Assembly (NCBI GenBank): GCA_050084515.1 | Contig: CM114273.1 | Coordinates: forward strand, 930,001-994,000 | Reading direction: 5' to 3' | DNA length: 64,000 bases | DNA from: Blasia pusilla | Lineage: Eukaryota > Marchantiophyta > Marchantiopsida > Blasiales | Shown here: piece by piece, positions 47,891 through 59,356 of the stretch | Layout: each line of letters starts with the position of its first letter | Numbering within the stretch: the stretch's first letter is position 1 | Program-made: the position numbers and the translations under genes | The notes under the pieces: model-generated | Database searches by the model: none | Seen by the model: the letters and a program-made list of their open reading frames with translations, nothing else | What the model was told of the DNA's origin: nothing

Positions 47891-49098
47891 CTGAAGTGAC
47901 GTCCTCTACCCACACGTCTGTGTGTGGAAATAGTTCCAGTATCTTATCGCTAGGAGCGAAAGAATAAGGCCGACTCGTTTCTGTACGAGACCCTCACTCC
48001 TGAAAATCATCTTGACGTGAACGGCTCACATTCAGAAACGGGCCGGCCTCCGGACTTGGGTTCGCCTCTCGACTCCCCTATTGGTGGTTTCTGACTTCAT
48101 GACGATGCAGTCGTCCCAATCGCCATGTTCAAACAGCAGGTATGTGCGCATGCTTTCCGTTTGCCAACTTCCTACCTCAGCGTTGCGCGATTTTGCAGTG
48201 GGAAAGCTACACCTGCAGTTTGTGCATGCCGGGCCCGTCAAATCCGAAGCAAGTGCAACAGAAGCACGCGAGTGCAGGTAGTATACCCTAAACGCCCTGA
48301 CCTTGTTCTTGACGACTCCAATGGTGGGCATACCTGCTCCCTGACCCCGTTCTTCACGACTCCAGTGGTGGCGGGTGGAAGAGAACTGCGACATTGATAT
48401 CAAACATGACATGCACCAAACCCCCATCCCAGCGGAATCGTAACACGCAACACGAAACTACGACACCTAATTGGTCTGTTGGATCCACTGATGATTGAGC
48501 ACTTGCGAGCTTCACTGTCCAGATCGGTGTCGTGGTATCCGTCTCTTGGCGGAGAATGGCCAGGAAGGAGGCCTATGGGGGAATAACCTGGCAGTCCGAC
48601 CGGAACGAGCGAGCTGCAATTCGTTAGAGTTGCACACCGAAACATCTATATACTTCTAGAGTCCAGACAGACTGACTGACTGACGTCAATGCTTGCCATT
48701 ATGTCGGATCTCGAATGGATTGTGATCTATGGTGATTCCCTTCGGCAGAATCGCCGGACTCTCCGGACTCCGGAGCCCCGGCATGTTCTCTTGGAAGTTG
48801 GATTACGGATATCAACGCCTGGCATTCTGTCAAGTACTTATGAGAACGGACGGCACAGGTTCTCGAATCGAGATTCCCCTCTCCTGATGACTCTCCCGAT
48901 CTCCTAACCCGGAGATCAAGCAATGACTGCCATTATTGTCGAGCACTTGGGAGAAACGGAGCAGATGAATGTCTGAAGGCCTGAGGAGTTTCGAAACTCG
49001 ATCTTGCGGTTTGGGCATGTGGCTCCTGATGGTACTCCTTTCCTTTCCTTTCCTTCTTTGCGGAGCGTTTCTAGTCTCGGGCGCTTTGAGTCCCTTCT
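47891..49098. other. No gene seen
   Basis: Frames up to 131 codons occur on both strands without motifs. A short internal duplication (CCTGACC...TTCTT/CACGACTCCA.TGGTGG) lies at about 48296-48372. Confidence 0.35.
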
Positions 49099-49720
49099 TT
49101 TGTATTTGAGATTTGGTTTTCATGATTTATACATGGGGATGAGTTAAAGGGTGCTTACACGTGTGTTGTGTAACAAAGGAATTAAATTAAGAGGAACTAC
49201 ATTAATAGGCGTCTTAACATGTAATTCTTGTATTTGAGATGAGTTTTCATGATTTATACAGGGGATGAGTTCTCCCCAATGTCCGGGGAGAACCGGGTTA
49301 CGTGTTGAGCTGGCCGGAAGAATTTGAGAATTTCCGATTCAGTTTGTCACTTACTGGCCAAAAACCGAGGGTTCAGGGAGGGTGTCCTTTGTATTCGTAT
49401 CTATTTAGCCGGCTGGAATGACGAAATCTTCAAAAATTTCCGCTCGGTTTTGTAAAGACCGAAAATGTACCGATTGTCACGAAAAAACTCCCCGGACCCT
49501 GGTTCTCCCTTGTGCTTACACGTGTGTTATGTAACAAAGGAATTAAATTAAGAGGAACTACATTAATAGGCGTCTTAATAGGCAACTCTTGTATTTGAGA
49601 TGGGTTTTTATGATTTGTACGGGAGGATGGGTTCTCCCTTATGCTTACACGTTTGTTATGTAACGAAGGAATTAAATTAAGAGGGACTAAATTAATAGGT
49701 GTCTTAACAAGCTTACTCGT
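49099..49720. repeat. Three tandem units of about 130 bp, the middle one interrupted
   Basis: Units begin TTGTATTTGAGAT at 49099, 49228 and 49589 and share GCTTACACGTGTG, AACAAAGGAATTAAATTAAG and TTAATAGGCGTCTTAA. The middle unit carries an extra roughly 235 bp (about 49270-49510) whose edges contain TTCTCCCC/GGGGAGAA and CCCCGGAC repeats, so a later insertion is likely. Confidence 0.75.
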
Positions 49721-49757
49721 GTCTTTTCTCATCATGATTTTCACCATTACTTTGTAT

Positions 49758-50006
49758 CCTCGCGTCTATTCATCCTCGGGTTAACTAACCCGAGGTTAAG
49801 ATCATGAAGTCATAGGTTCTATTTTGGATAAGAGATTAAAAATTTTATTAATACGACTCCTTTCTTGTAGGGGACTCTAGTGGAGTGGATGGTGCACGAC
49901 CAGGTTCGAGTCCCCTCAGAGGCAGCCTGTTTTGCACGAGCCCTTCTTCAAACATAACCCATGTCTAACCCTGGTGCTTCTAACCCGAGGATGAATAGGC
50001 GCGAGG
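49758..50006. mobile_element. 249-bp TIR element (MITE-like) carrying a tRNA-like B-box
   Basis: Terminal inverted repeats of 26 bp (49758-49783 and 49981-50006) differ at one base and start CCTCGCG. The left TIR overlaps a further 10-bp palindrome (CCTCGGGTTA/TAACCCGAGG). The interior has GGTTCGAGTCCCC (about 49903), like a pol III B-box, with a weak A-box-like TAGTGGAGTGG upstream. No coding frame. A target duplication is not obvious. Confidence 0.65.
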
Positions 50007-50213
50007 GTTTTTATTGAGGTTTATCATTTTTTCTGCCCCAAATTCTTATATCCTTCCGCGGTCTCAGATCGACAAGCCTTTCCCGGAGTTCCAATTGCAA
50101 TCCCATAACCTCGTTAACGGATGAATTTGCACTATCCTTATGTGATCTTTGTCATTCCAAGGCGTTTCATCAAGTTGTTCACTATCTCCGTATAATATCT
50201 GGTTCTATCCATA

Positions 50214-50428
50214 CTAGTATTTTTCCCTTTAATTAAATTACCATTAAATGTCACCTGTTAACAATAGGGTGACAAGTTTCCCTTTAATTTAATTACCCTT
50301 AAATGACATGCATGAACAATAGAAGGACTTTAGGAAGACATGTGTCGACGACAGGAGGATCTTAAAAGGACAAGTATCAACAAATAAGGAAGGTTTCCTC
50401 TAACCCCATCTTCTTTTAATTATATAGA
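50214..50428 (-). mobile_element. Non-autonomous Helitron-like element (family B)
   Basis: On minus it starts TCTATATAATTAAAAGAAG (50428) and ends CTAG at 50214-50217, between host A and T. 215 bp, non-coding. Its 5' end matches the element at 1524-1694. Confidence 0.5.
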
Positions 50429-50678
50429 TGATCTCTCATTGGGAATGACGAAGAGGTAGATGCCAACTCAAGTAGTTGAGTTGATTCACGATCCTCTCAA
50501 AGGTGATAGATCAAGGAAAAAATCCTCTTTACACCTCAAAAATTCTTCTCCCTTCGCCGCACTTGATTTAAAATGTAACTTAACAATCTTAGGGATAAAT
50601 TAAACCATTGATCATATTTTTATTTTAATCATCCCATTTTTATGTTATTCATCATTCAAGGGTGTCCATTAGTTACTA

Positions 50679-50932
50679 CTAGTGTAACATGTGCACAAGT
50701 TTATATTACCTTCCATAGCTAATTCTCACAATTTTCAAGTATCATTTAAAATTGATTTCTAATAATCTTATTGGTTCAAAATTAACTCTGAAAATTTTCA
50801 ATTGTCATTTTAAATTGATTTCAAACAATCCTATTGATTCATAAGGGGAGTGATCCCATTGGCTGAAAATGCCAAGTGTCAAGAGCAGAGGAGTTTGGAA
50901 AATAAAAGGGCACTCTCCAATAATAATCTAAA
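50679..50932 (-). mobile_element. Non-autonomous Helitron-like element (family A)
   Basis: CTAG at 50679-50682 with a TGTGCACA hairpin nearby. The opposite end carries CCAATAATAAT, the inverse of the family start. The interior holds a partial duplication of the ATTTTAAATTGATTTC segment. Confidence 0.45.
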
Positions 50933-51109
50933 GTATTACAATCCAATGCTATGGGAGGCATGGGTTACATTTACGAGTGTAGGTAATTCATGGGTGTTAC
51001 TATACCCCAATGCTTTGTTGGTTAAGAGAGCCCAACAACACTCCAACGTGTTTGAAAATAAATATGTTGAGGCATGTGTTAGATTATTGCGAGAGAAGAG
51101 TACGCTGGT

Positions 51110-51270
51110 GTGCGCTGGTACGATGCACGAGTTTAAATTACGACCCTAAATGATAATTAACTCTCAAAATTGGCAAGTATCATCTTAAATCAATTTCGAA
51201 TGATTCACTTGACAAAAATGCAAACGACAAGGTTGAAAAATGAAAAGGCACTCTCCAATATTAATATTGA
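51110..51270 (-). mobile_element. Helitron-like family A fragment
   Basis: It contains TTAACTCTCAAAATTGGCAAGT, CAATTTCGAATGATTC and GGCACTCTCCAATATTAATATTG in the family A order. The ends are degraded. Confidence 0.4.
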
Positions 51271-51526
51271 TTAATAGGCAGCTATTACTACGCCTGGTGG
51301 ATAATTTGAATAATCTTTTGAACCCTTTGATCCCAAAATCTACTTTATGGGACAACTCAGCTCGTCATTCAGTGGCCCCAACATAAACTCTAAGGGGTCT
51401 ATTCCATGGGGAGTCCTTTCAGTCGCAATAATGTTGGCATACACACATACAAAAGTTTCAAATCAGTAGCGGTTAAATACTCAATAGTTTGTAGCGATAT
51501 CAAAATTAGAAAATCATTCGAAAATG

Positions 51527-51567
51527 GATTGTTTTTGTGCCCAAAACTTTTGGGCGCAGAAACAATC
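51527..51567. repeat. Hairpin with 20-bp arms and 1-base loop
   Basis: 51527-51546 and 51548-51567 are complementary except for two positions that can form G-T pairs. The core is GCCCAAAA/TTTTGGGC. It is too tight for a miRNA loop and looks like a collapsed foldback element. Confidence 0.7.
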
Positions 51568-52189
51568 CTAGATCCCCTACGTTTGCCGTGGCATGGAATT
51601 AGCCTCTAAATTATCAAGAATACATGTCTAACTGTGATTGACTAAAAATGTCATGTGTCAACAAGAGAAGTATTTGAAAATTGAAAGGGCAATATGCTCC
51701 ATTAATAATATTCGACTTTTTATTTTTGGAAGTGGACTTATGAAGGTGTCCAACAACAATATTATCCATTGTCTATAGCATGGATTATTTATGTAAGTGC
51801 GTTATGTTACGTGTCTTGGACTATGCTCTTATTTAATAATTTGGGAAAAGTCCACATGATGAAAAAACCATAGATAGTCTCTACCTTGTATGGAATGTGG
51901 GACGCTATGTAAGAATTTCTACAAACTCAATCCTTTAATTAGAAAAGAAGTCTCCTACTAGGAACCCGATTCACAAAACATCCAACTTACACTAAAAACC
52001 AAATCTCGTGATGAACCAAAAGAAAAATGCTCATGTATTGTGAGGGTATGTGACTTCACTACGCTCCACAATAATAATTTTCCAAAAATCCATAATGATT
52101 AAAAAATCCAAACGTGTGAGTGGAGAATTTAGAGAAAATACAAACTTTCATTAAAATGCAAATGACCAATGTCTAGGTGCTCGTTGTTA
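51568..52189. other. No gene seen
   Basis: AT-rich. A weak family A-like stretch (GTGTCAACAAGAGAAG, GAAAGGGCAATATGCTCC) is present at about 51650-51700. Confidence 0.3.
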
Positions 52190-52600
52190 TCTATATTAAT
52201 ATTGGAGAGTGCCTAAATTTTTTAGGTCACATATTAAACACTACACATGTCAACACCAAACGAAGGGGTTTTCAGATCCCATCCTCTGGTAGATATAGAC
52301 TAGCCGGTGCCGGTGATATTTATTTTTCTTTATTGTATCTCCTTAATTCAACTCCCTCCCTCAAAGTGACATGTGTCAACACCATAGGAGCCCTTAGAGG
52401 ACTGGCTTGATTGGGTTTCCTCAAACCTCTTTTAACTAGCCGGTGTCCGTAGCATGCATGGATGATACTTAATTTTCTCATTAATTCAACTCCCTCTTTC
52501 AAAATGACATGTGTCCACATCACAGGAGCCTTTAATGGACAAGTGTCAACACTAAGGAATGTTTCTTCAAACCCGGTCCTCTTTCAATTATCTATACTAT
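52190..52600. mobile_element. Cluster of Helitron-like fragments (families A and B, tandem B)
   Basis: Family A start TCTATATTAATATTGGAG is at 52190 after an A. Then CTAGCCGGTG at 52300 and again at 52436 begin two consecutive family B-like units. Each carries AATTCAACTCCCTC, TGACATGTGT, TAGGAGCC or CAGGAGCC, and TCAAACC. A third B-type end (CCTCAAACCTCTTTTAATTA) lies at about 53180-53203. The pattern suggests repeated insertion near one site or tandem copies. Confidence 0.45.
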
Positions 52601-54651
52601 CATGGACAACACCACATGCATAATAAGACAAAATAGTGCCAAAATAAGACAAAATAGCAACATTGTATTATTTTGGTGAAAATTTATTTGGGAGGGAATA
52701 TTATGTCCATGATGGCATATTTTTTGGGAGGGGATAGTATTGGCATTAATAGTGTCAGTAGTGAGTAATTAACAAGGAGTGGGAGTAGTGGAGAATTTAT
52801 TTGTGGGAGGAGTGAAGTGAAAAATTTATACATATAGTTAGGAGTGGATTGTTTTCGAAAGAAACTTGGTGACCAGTATAAATGAAAGACAACATCATAA
52901 GAGCCCTTAAGGCTTTTGCGTCGGGCTTAGACGGTTGGAGACGCCAATGCTAGAAGCCCACTTAGTAGTAATCATAATTCTATCGGTGTCGCTAATATTG
53001 ACTATGCCGTTCGTGATTTTGCTCGTAAGGGGAAGGCCCCATTATGTCTCTCCGGGGCCAATTTCGGCCGCGGGTTTTTTTCTCTCCACGCCCTCCTCCT
53101 CCTTTGTATCCCAATGGGTTTTCGATCCCGTTCCTATTGAAGTGTATATTTCAGTTTCTTAGGAGATAATAATAACAAGAGGTTTCCTCAAACCTCTTTT
53201 AATTATTTAGGTGGTGGACTTCCACGCACACGTTCCTGATCCGTCTCAGCTGTGACCTCAAACCCTAAACATGTAATCATCGCGAGCACCTTGACGGCCG
53301 AAGGGTGAGGTAGTGGACAAGAAAGAAGGCGACATGAATGGGAAAGATCGGAACCAGACGCGTACGTTCCGACATATTTCGGAAGTTCTTTCATTTGGAT
53401 TGGATTAGGGGTTAGGTAGCCGTCATTCGAATCGTGCCATCGATTTGGGGGTGGAAGGGAAGACGACAATTCGCAAGCGATCCGATTGCAGAGCTTCTTC
53501 TTCCGTACTCTCTGAATCTGACAATGGTCGCTGTTGATGAGTTTAGATAAAGGTGTTGCTCGTGCGCGCTGCGGAGTTTGATGCGGAGGAGTGACATTAG
53601 TGGTTTTTCGAGTTCCGAGTTTCAAATTGGTGTCGAACTCTCGGGGATCCAGCGCTCGTTGACGTCGGAGCGTGCACTCTGTGGGAGGGAGGCTTATGAA
53701 TCGGGGAGTGGTGTTTCCGCTGGCGCTCTGTTTGGGCATGGACGTGTTTTACTTCTGTCGCAATGTTGCCTTGATGTGAAGAAGAAGGTGCCAGGAGCAA
53801 TTGATCCGTCGGTTGATCAGAGGATTTGCTAGCAAATTCGTTAATGAATTAGGGCATTGATCTTTGGAATTACTTGGGAAACAATGGCGATCGCTTAAGA
53901 GGGAGGGGGAGTTCAATCGGCCTACAATCGAGGATCCAGGCGCTAAGCCGATGGCGGAAAGCAGCGCTGAGGAAGTCTCGCAAACTTGTGAAGAGGATTC
54001 ACTGCTTGACTTGCGTTAGAGTTATGAATGCATCTTCGTATTGCTCAGAGAAAGATCTCCGCAGTCTGGTTCTCTGCAGAAGGGGGGGGGGCGGGGCGCC
54101 CTTGTTCTACATCTTAATCGGTCTGGAGAAAACAGGGCCGGGACCGGGTGGAAGATTTGGATGTGTGTATACATGTGAACGCCGTGCAAGAGCGGTCCGG
54201 TGTAATTTAGTCATGAAGTAGGTAGCGCATTCCTTGACCTATGAAGTGACAGGGCCCATGAGAACCGCCATGAAGTGTGGATCGATGCCAGGATTTCATG
54301 ACTGGCGATCTCGGTCGGCGAAGTTTGGCGCGTTTAAGTGGAGGTAGGATCGGGCGACTGTTCTTCAGATCTCGGCAGCAGATGAAGAGGCGGTGGTGGA
54401 GAACATGTTTCTGCCGAAATTTAAGGCAGTGACTGTCATTGCCTCGCGAGCAATCATCAGATCTGCAAACTCCGACCTCTAGCTACGTCTGTTTGGAGTA
54501 TGGACATGGAACGAGAGGCCAATGTGCTCAAACCGCGGGATTATGGGAGTTTGAAACAAGCAATTCCAAGTGAGGCTCGAAACAGACGATCGCGATCGCA
54601 GAAAAAGTTGGCGTGATGCTTCTACTCGATCGAAATCAGAACGGAACAACA
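52601..54651. other. AT-rich then GC-rich sequence without a recognised gene
   Basis: From about 53.2 kb GC and CpG rise. Frames of 115-178 codons (53203-53739 minus, 53874-54221 plus) show no motif I know. Confidence 0.35.
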
Positions 54652-55143
54652 TCAGTTCATGCAGCTTCCTACTGACACGACAGCCGCGAGATCCTCATGA
54701 GCGTCGAACGCAAATGCGCGCTCTCTCGAGACTGAAAACCCCGAACCCGCCAATTCACCAACCCCAACCCCATATCCCTCTGCTCCAATCTCAACACTCA
54801 CGTCCCCGATCAACGCCCTAAGCGGCTCGGAATCGAAACAGAAATGAAGCTGGAAACAGAATCGAGTTCGGAATTCGAATCGGAATCGATATCGGTGTCG
54901 GAATCGGAATGAAAAGCAGAGCCGTTCCCCATAGAGCTCTTTCTCCACACCACAGGTGCCTTCACATTCCACCACCACTACATCGCTCGCGCTGTAATAA
55001 TCCTCCTCTCCCTCCGAACACCATAGATACCCGCAGCCTCCGCCTTTCATCGAACGCAGGCCCTCGTACTCGGATCCGGACCGACGCAGGAATCGATGCA
55101 GCTCGCTCGATACTCTTCTCGCACGCGAAAGGAGTTTGGCCAT
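54652..55143 (-). CDS. Hypothetical protein, doubtful
   Basis: A 163-codon frame starts MAKLLSRARRVSSELHRFLRR, an amphipathic basic start, and continues with an acidic Tyr-rich stretch. An RFRFEFRTRF-like tract is coded by a degenerate GGAATC simple repeat (about 54860-54910). I recognise no family. The frame may be only a by-product of GC-rich, simple-repeat DNA, since the opposite strand is open over part of it as well. Confidence 0.25.
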   Translation of the reverse strand: MAKLLSRARRVSSELHRFLRRSGSEYEGLRSMKGGGCGYLWCSEGEEDYYSASDVVVVECEGTCGVEKELYGERLCFSFRFRHRYRFRFEFRTRFCFQLHFCFDSEPLRALIGDVSVEIGAEGYGVGVGELAGSGFSVSRERAFAFDAHEDLAAVVSVGSCMN

Positions 55144-55860
55144 TTCGCAAGACTGAGGAGAGGAGTAGGAGTAGGAGTAGGACGGAGTCACCAGCTACTC
55201 TACTCGTACTGCGTCTTGCCAAGTGGCCAAACACGCGGCCGAGGAAGAGTAGTAGTAGTAGGGGAGGAAGAGGGAGAGGAGTAGCTGGCCAGCTGGCGCG
55301 GGAGAACGCCGAAGCATAGAAGGCCACATCGCGATGGAGGGATGACGCGTGGAGGGATGGAAAGCGTATGGATGCAGACAACGGCAAAGTGGCGCCTTGC
55401 AATCATCGACCCAAAAGAGAGTGGCATTATTGCGCCACACACACACACATATCTCCGAGTTTCCTTCCAAGTCCTCCCTCCCCTTTACGACGAAAATCTC
55501 AAGCTCACTCTTTTGGCGGCCCAAAGACGCCCCCGAATCCCGCAAGCGACTCCTCCACTTTTGGCGGGAAAGAAACCCGAGATCCTGCCTGAAAGCCAGC
55601 ACTGTACGGCTTCCCCTTTCGCGCGCGAAAATATTCGCGAGACCGGGAGTGCCTCCCCTCGAAGCGACCGGCGTTCGTTTGCGACTCCGGCCGGACTCCA
55701 TAGGAGTGACCGTGAATATGCGCTTTATGATATATCCATTTTATTATAAAATAAACCTCCAAAGAAGACAAATAAAGGTAATAATATTTCAAAAGAGGAG
55801 TCAAAAAATGCATAAAAAAATGTAAAAAGAAAATGGCAACAAGCCAACGCGAACACTGGT
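55144..55860. other. GC-rich low-complexity stretch
   Basis: It holds GGAGTA/AGTAGT repeats at about 55150-55290 and a (CA) run at 55437-55450. Overlapping frames on both strands are likely chance. The AT-rich tail at 55735-55830 abuts the retroelement's 3' end. Confidence 0.35.
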
Positions 55861-57310
55861 TCAACGAGCTACACGATTGATAGCCTGAAACAAATATGAC
55901 AAGAACACGAGTGGTTGGTCAGACATGAATGGACGACGAGGCGAGCGACCCCCCACCACCTCCGCATGACGTATCAATGCCAAGACTTGTGCACGTTGTA
56001 AGGCCACTGAGATGCATTGCCGAAAATAAGTAGTAACTACCGAGAGAGAAGGACTACGGGAAGGGGCAAGATGATGATTCTCGAGGGAGTGGTGAGCACA
56101 TGTTTTCAGGAAAGTATCAAAAGACACATGTAAATGACCGAATACTTCCACTGCAAAAGGAATAAATCCATCAGTCGCATGTCTCACAGTATAACTTAAC
56201 TCCTTGATTCTTGCTGCAGCTTCGGCCGCCAAACCTTTGGTATGTGCGGCTCAACACACCAAATCAGAACGTGTTGGATCAGCAACCACCACATCACCTA
56301 GTGTCCAAAATCCACCTCGAGACATAACAAGATCCACTCTCCGACGAGAGGTTGCTTGTGTGGTTGAAGGTAGGACATGGAGTTGCTCTTGCCCAACGGT
56401 GTATCCTGCAGTACGAGCCACCGATGCTACTGCCTCTCTAATGACATAATGTGTGGCCGTTCGTTCTCCACCATGTGCACATCGGAGAATATGGATACCC
56501 TTGGCATCAATGGGATCCCCGCATACACAATTCGGCACACTTAAGAGAGAAGGATGGGGAAGTCCAAGACGTAACCGCAAAGCTGTCAAGAATATACTTC
56601 GAGGAAGACGAAATGGAAGAATAAGAGGATTTGCAGTAAGCCACGCCCCCGCTCCGGTACCCGCACATGAACGTAGACGAGCTCGATTAGCGTCGGAGGA
56701 TGCATCGGAGAGAATGCTGGAAAAGTTGATTTGATGCAGATTCTCGGAGATATGCTCTTGAAGTCGATCAAGCCCTTCCGTAATCAGTTGACTGAAAGGG
56801 GGTAGAATTGCTTGTGTAGCAAGAGGAAGAAGATCTCGTGCAGATCTCAGTTGTTGTTGAAATAACAAGTCCCCCTCCTCTACATGGGCGATATGATCCA
56901 TCAAGATAGGTGTATCTCCTTGGAGAAACCTTGAAGCCATAATCGGTGCTACCAACGCCCAACTCCCCAAAAAGGCTGCGGAAGCAGATGCGACTGTGGA
57001 GGACAGTCCCACCCCTCCAAAAGAAATAGGCAAGATAGCTTGTCGAGAAGCAAAGACACCATCCTCTCCCTCAAAGGTATTCGGGCCAAGAAGTTGACCA
57101 AAAGTTGCCAAGATAGAAGCATCAAAAGAGGCCAACCGATGTAAGAACCTTGAAGTGGGAGGACAAGTGCGAAGAAGGTAGGAAGGACGTCGTAGAAAAC
57201 ATTGGGAGAGAATCCTATAAGCCACTTGGGGATCCCCAAGATGAGGTAACAAATGAAGCCATTCCACATCTTTGTCACGTCTTTTAGGATAGATCGGTGG
57301 GATCTAATAG
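55861..57310 (-). mobile_element. Non-LTR retrotransposon, C-terminal half of the RT polyprotein, one internal stop
   Basis: From about 57267 the frame is open for 338 codons, then TGA at 56251-56253, then about 130 more codons in the same frame to 55861. It lacks the RT palm, so it is a 5'-truncated copy, as is usual for non-LTR elements. The visible parts are a helical thumb-like region (LRLRLGLPHPSLL), a CCHC-type finger CVCGDPIDAKGIHILRC (C247, C249, H259, C263), then RRRVDLV...DVVVADP. After the stop come RIKELSY and FIPFAVEVFG. D...D-x(n)-K/E-like spacing after a zinc finger resembles the restriction-like endonuclease of site-specific non-LTR clades (R2-like). I infer that class, but not the clade. 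Confidence 0.6.
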
Positions 57311-57363
57311 AGCGCCTTCATGAGTAGTGGAGGACATGCCCAATAGGTCGAGGGTGACCTGGT

Positions 57364-57450
57364 GAGGCCCTTGGAAACCTGAGATAGCAGGTTTCCCCTT
57401 CGTTTCGGCTCATTTGGAGCCATATTGAGGAACTTACTATTTTAGGTAAG
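57364..57450 (+). repeat. Block shared with the 7.7-kb LTR-like repeat
   Basis: CCCCTTCGT, GGCTCATTTGGAG and ATATTGAGGAAC followed by TACTATTTT match 7700-7760 with few differences. It lies between the non-LTR element and the Ty3/gypsy leader and may be part of an LTR. Confidence 0.5.
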
Positions 57451-59356
57451 TACCATTTTGAGTATATGATTGACTTACTATTTTTGGTAAGTGGCCCTTG
57501 ACCTCCTACATCAGGTCAAGAGCCAAGGAGGTGACTTGGGAGAATAGGTTACCATGGAGAGAGCTTGGGAGAGGGGAGGGGTATACCTCAAGGAGAGAGA
57601 GCTTGAGAGCTCATTCTCTCTTTGTTGAACCTCTTGGCATGAGGCGGCGGAGCTATGGTACCTTGCCTTGTGAGTGTAACCCAAGCCTCTTATTAGGAGA
57701 GTGGGTTTGGTTTGACATGAGAGAGAGTGCACACCTTTGAGAGCTATGGTGTGAGATGGTGGAGGGAGAGATTGGATCTTACTTTACAAAGAGAGAATGA
57801 GAGAATGAGAGAGTGAGAGAGCTTCATGGGGGAGCTCGCTGGTCACTCGCTGTTTTTTCAGGTTGGGGACGGTGTTCCCCGTTCAGCGGCTCATGGGAGT
57901 GCTCACCGGAGCAAGGGCTGCTTTCATTATTCTTTGCATTTGCCGATTTTTCGTGTGGAAGAGTGGCGCGCGGAAGCGCTGCCCAATTTCTGACAGGGAT
58001 TGAGTATGGGGGCGGGTTGCCCCATGCTAGTGCTCTCGGGAGTACCATGTAGCTTGCTGATTTGTATTTTTACAGATGTTGCATTTTCGTTGGGAGAAAT
58101 CAGCGCGGGAGCGCTGCCAAATTTTGTGTAGGAGAAAGAGACATTGGGCTTTACGACAGTCCCTGTCAGTTTTTACTGAAATGTCTGATTCTAAATATTT
58201 TTTTCTGCTGGCGTAGATCATAAAGCTGTGCACGCTGTGCAACAAACAGTGCACAATTTGGAGTTGCGAGCAAAAAGTTATGGTCAATCTTGTAAAGCTG
58301 CCATTGCTAGGCGATTTTTAGGGTTAAATTGTGCAAACCCTAAATCAGCCTCCACACCGGCAACGGCCGTCGCCATCATAGTCACCATCAACGGTCGATG
58401 GTCAACCGTCACCATCATCGGTCGGCCGTCACCATCAGCGGTCAACGGTCACTGTCAACGGTCCACCGTCCATTGTCCACCCTTTGGGTGCCATTGCCGC
58501 CATTACGGAGTGGAGGGTCTTCCACGACGTTCGTTGATTCCTTGACTTGCGTCGCCACCACGTACTTTGTTTTGGCCGCCACCGTCATTGCAGTTTCTTC
58601 ATCAACCAGTGATGGTAGATGACCTCCGGTTATGGTGTTTGAGTTTTGATTTCATGCTGCTATGTTGTGATTGGTAGCCGCTCGACGATGATCGAGTATC
58701 GTGCCGTGACGCCCGTAGCCGCAACGCGCCGCCGATTGCCGCACCGTGCCGCTCGTGGCCGCACCACACCGTCTCGATCGCGGAGCCGCACCGTCATTGT
58801 GGAGCAAAGTGTGGGATTATTATTGATTGAGGAGGGTATGCCGCCGAGTGCCGCATCCCACCATCGAGGGCCGTGCCGTTCGTAGCCGTTCCGTGCCGCT
58901 TGCAACGCCGCACCGTTCCGTTGGGACCGCAGTGTCTATCGAGGAGTTTTGAGCAGCCTTAATACGGGAGGAGTATGACTTGCTGATTGGAGGAGTTGTC
59001 TCCACGATCGAGTTGGGGTCGAGATTTGCAGTTGCTGAGGAGCGACATCGACATGTGTTCACGTTATCCATTCTGGTCCTTTACCCTACACGTGTGAGGG
59101 ATTCTGGGATTTATTTGGGGATATTGGGTGTGTGGATGCTGAGAGCATCATTTATGTATGTGGTTTAGGGGACATAGACCTGTGTGGGATGTCCAGAGTT
59201 GAGGGTAGGTTGTCGATGAGATGATAGCCTGGTCGATTTTCCGCACCACGCCGCGTGTTGCCGCACGTTACACGTCTCGGGGAGAGAGAGTGTAGATCGA
59301 GTGCCGCATGTTTGGGATGAGTGATTGAGGGATTCCTCACGAGGTTCAGAGTGATC
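57451..59356 (+). other. Probable LTR/leader region of the Ty3/gypsy element
   Basis: No protein frame continues from gag into this stretch. GAGAGAATGAGAGAATG low complexity is at about 57790-57820. The LTR borders and primer-binding site could not be fixed, because the 3' LTR lies outside the window and no clear tRNA-complementary TGG stretch was found. Confidence 0.4.
58370..58930. repeat. Degenerate short tandem repeats in the gypsy leader
   Basis: 58370-58490 is built of CACCATCANCGGTC/CAACGGTC-type units. 58690-58930 is built of GCCGCACCGT-type units. They are imperfect and in one orientation. Confidence 0.55.

Noticed and set aside
49099-49720. CRISPR-like array
   Set aside because: Three long diverging units in plant DNA with no spacer pattern; an ordinary tandem repeat.
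53203-53739. 178-codon minus frame
   Set aside because: Composition is Arg/Pro/Thr-rich with no motif; GC-rich DNA gives such frames by chance.
54909-55864. Overlapping frames of 119-168 codons on both strands
   Set aside because: Low-complexity repeats keep several frames open at once; nothing conserved is seen.
57451-59356. tRNA primer-binding site for the Ty3/gypsy element
   Set aside because: TGG-starting stretches such as that near 57655 match initiator-tRNA complement for only about five bases.
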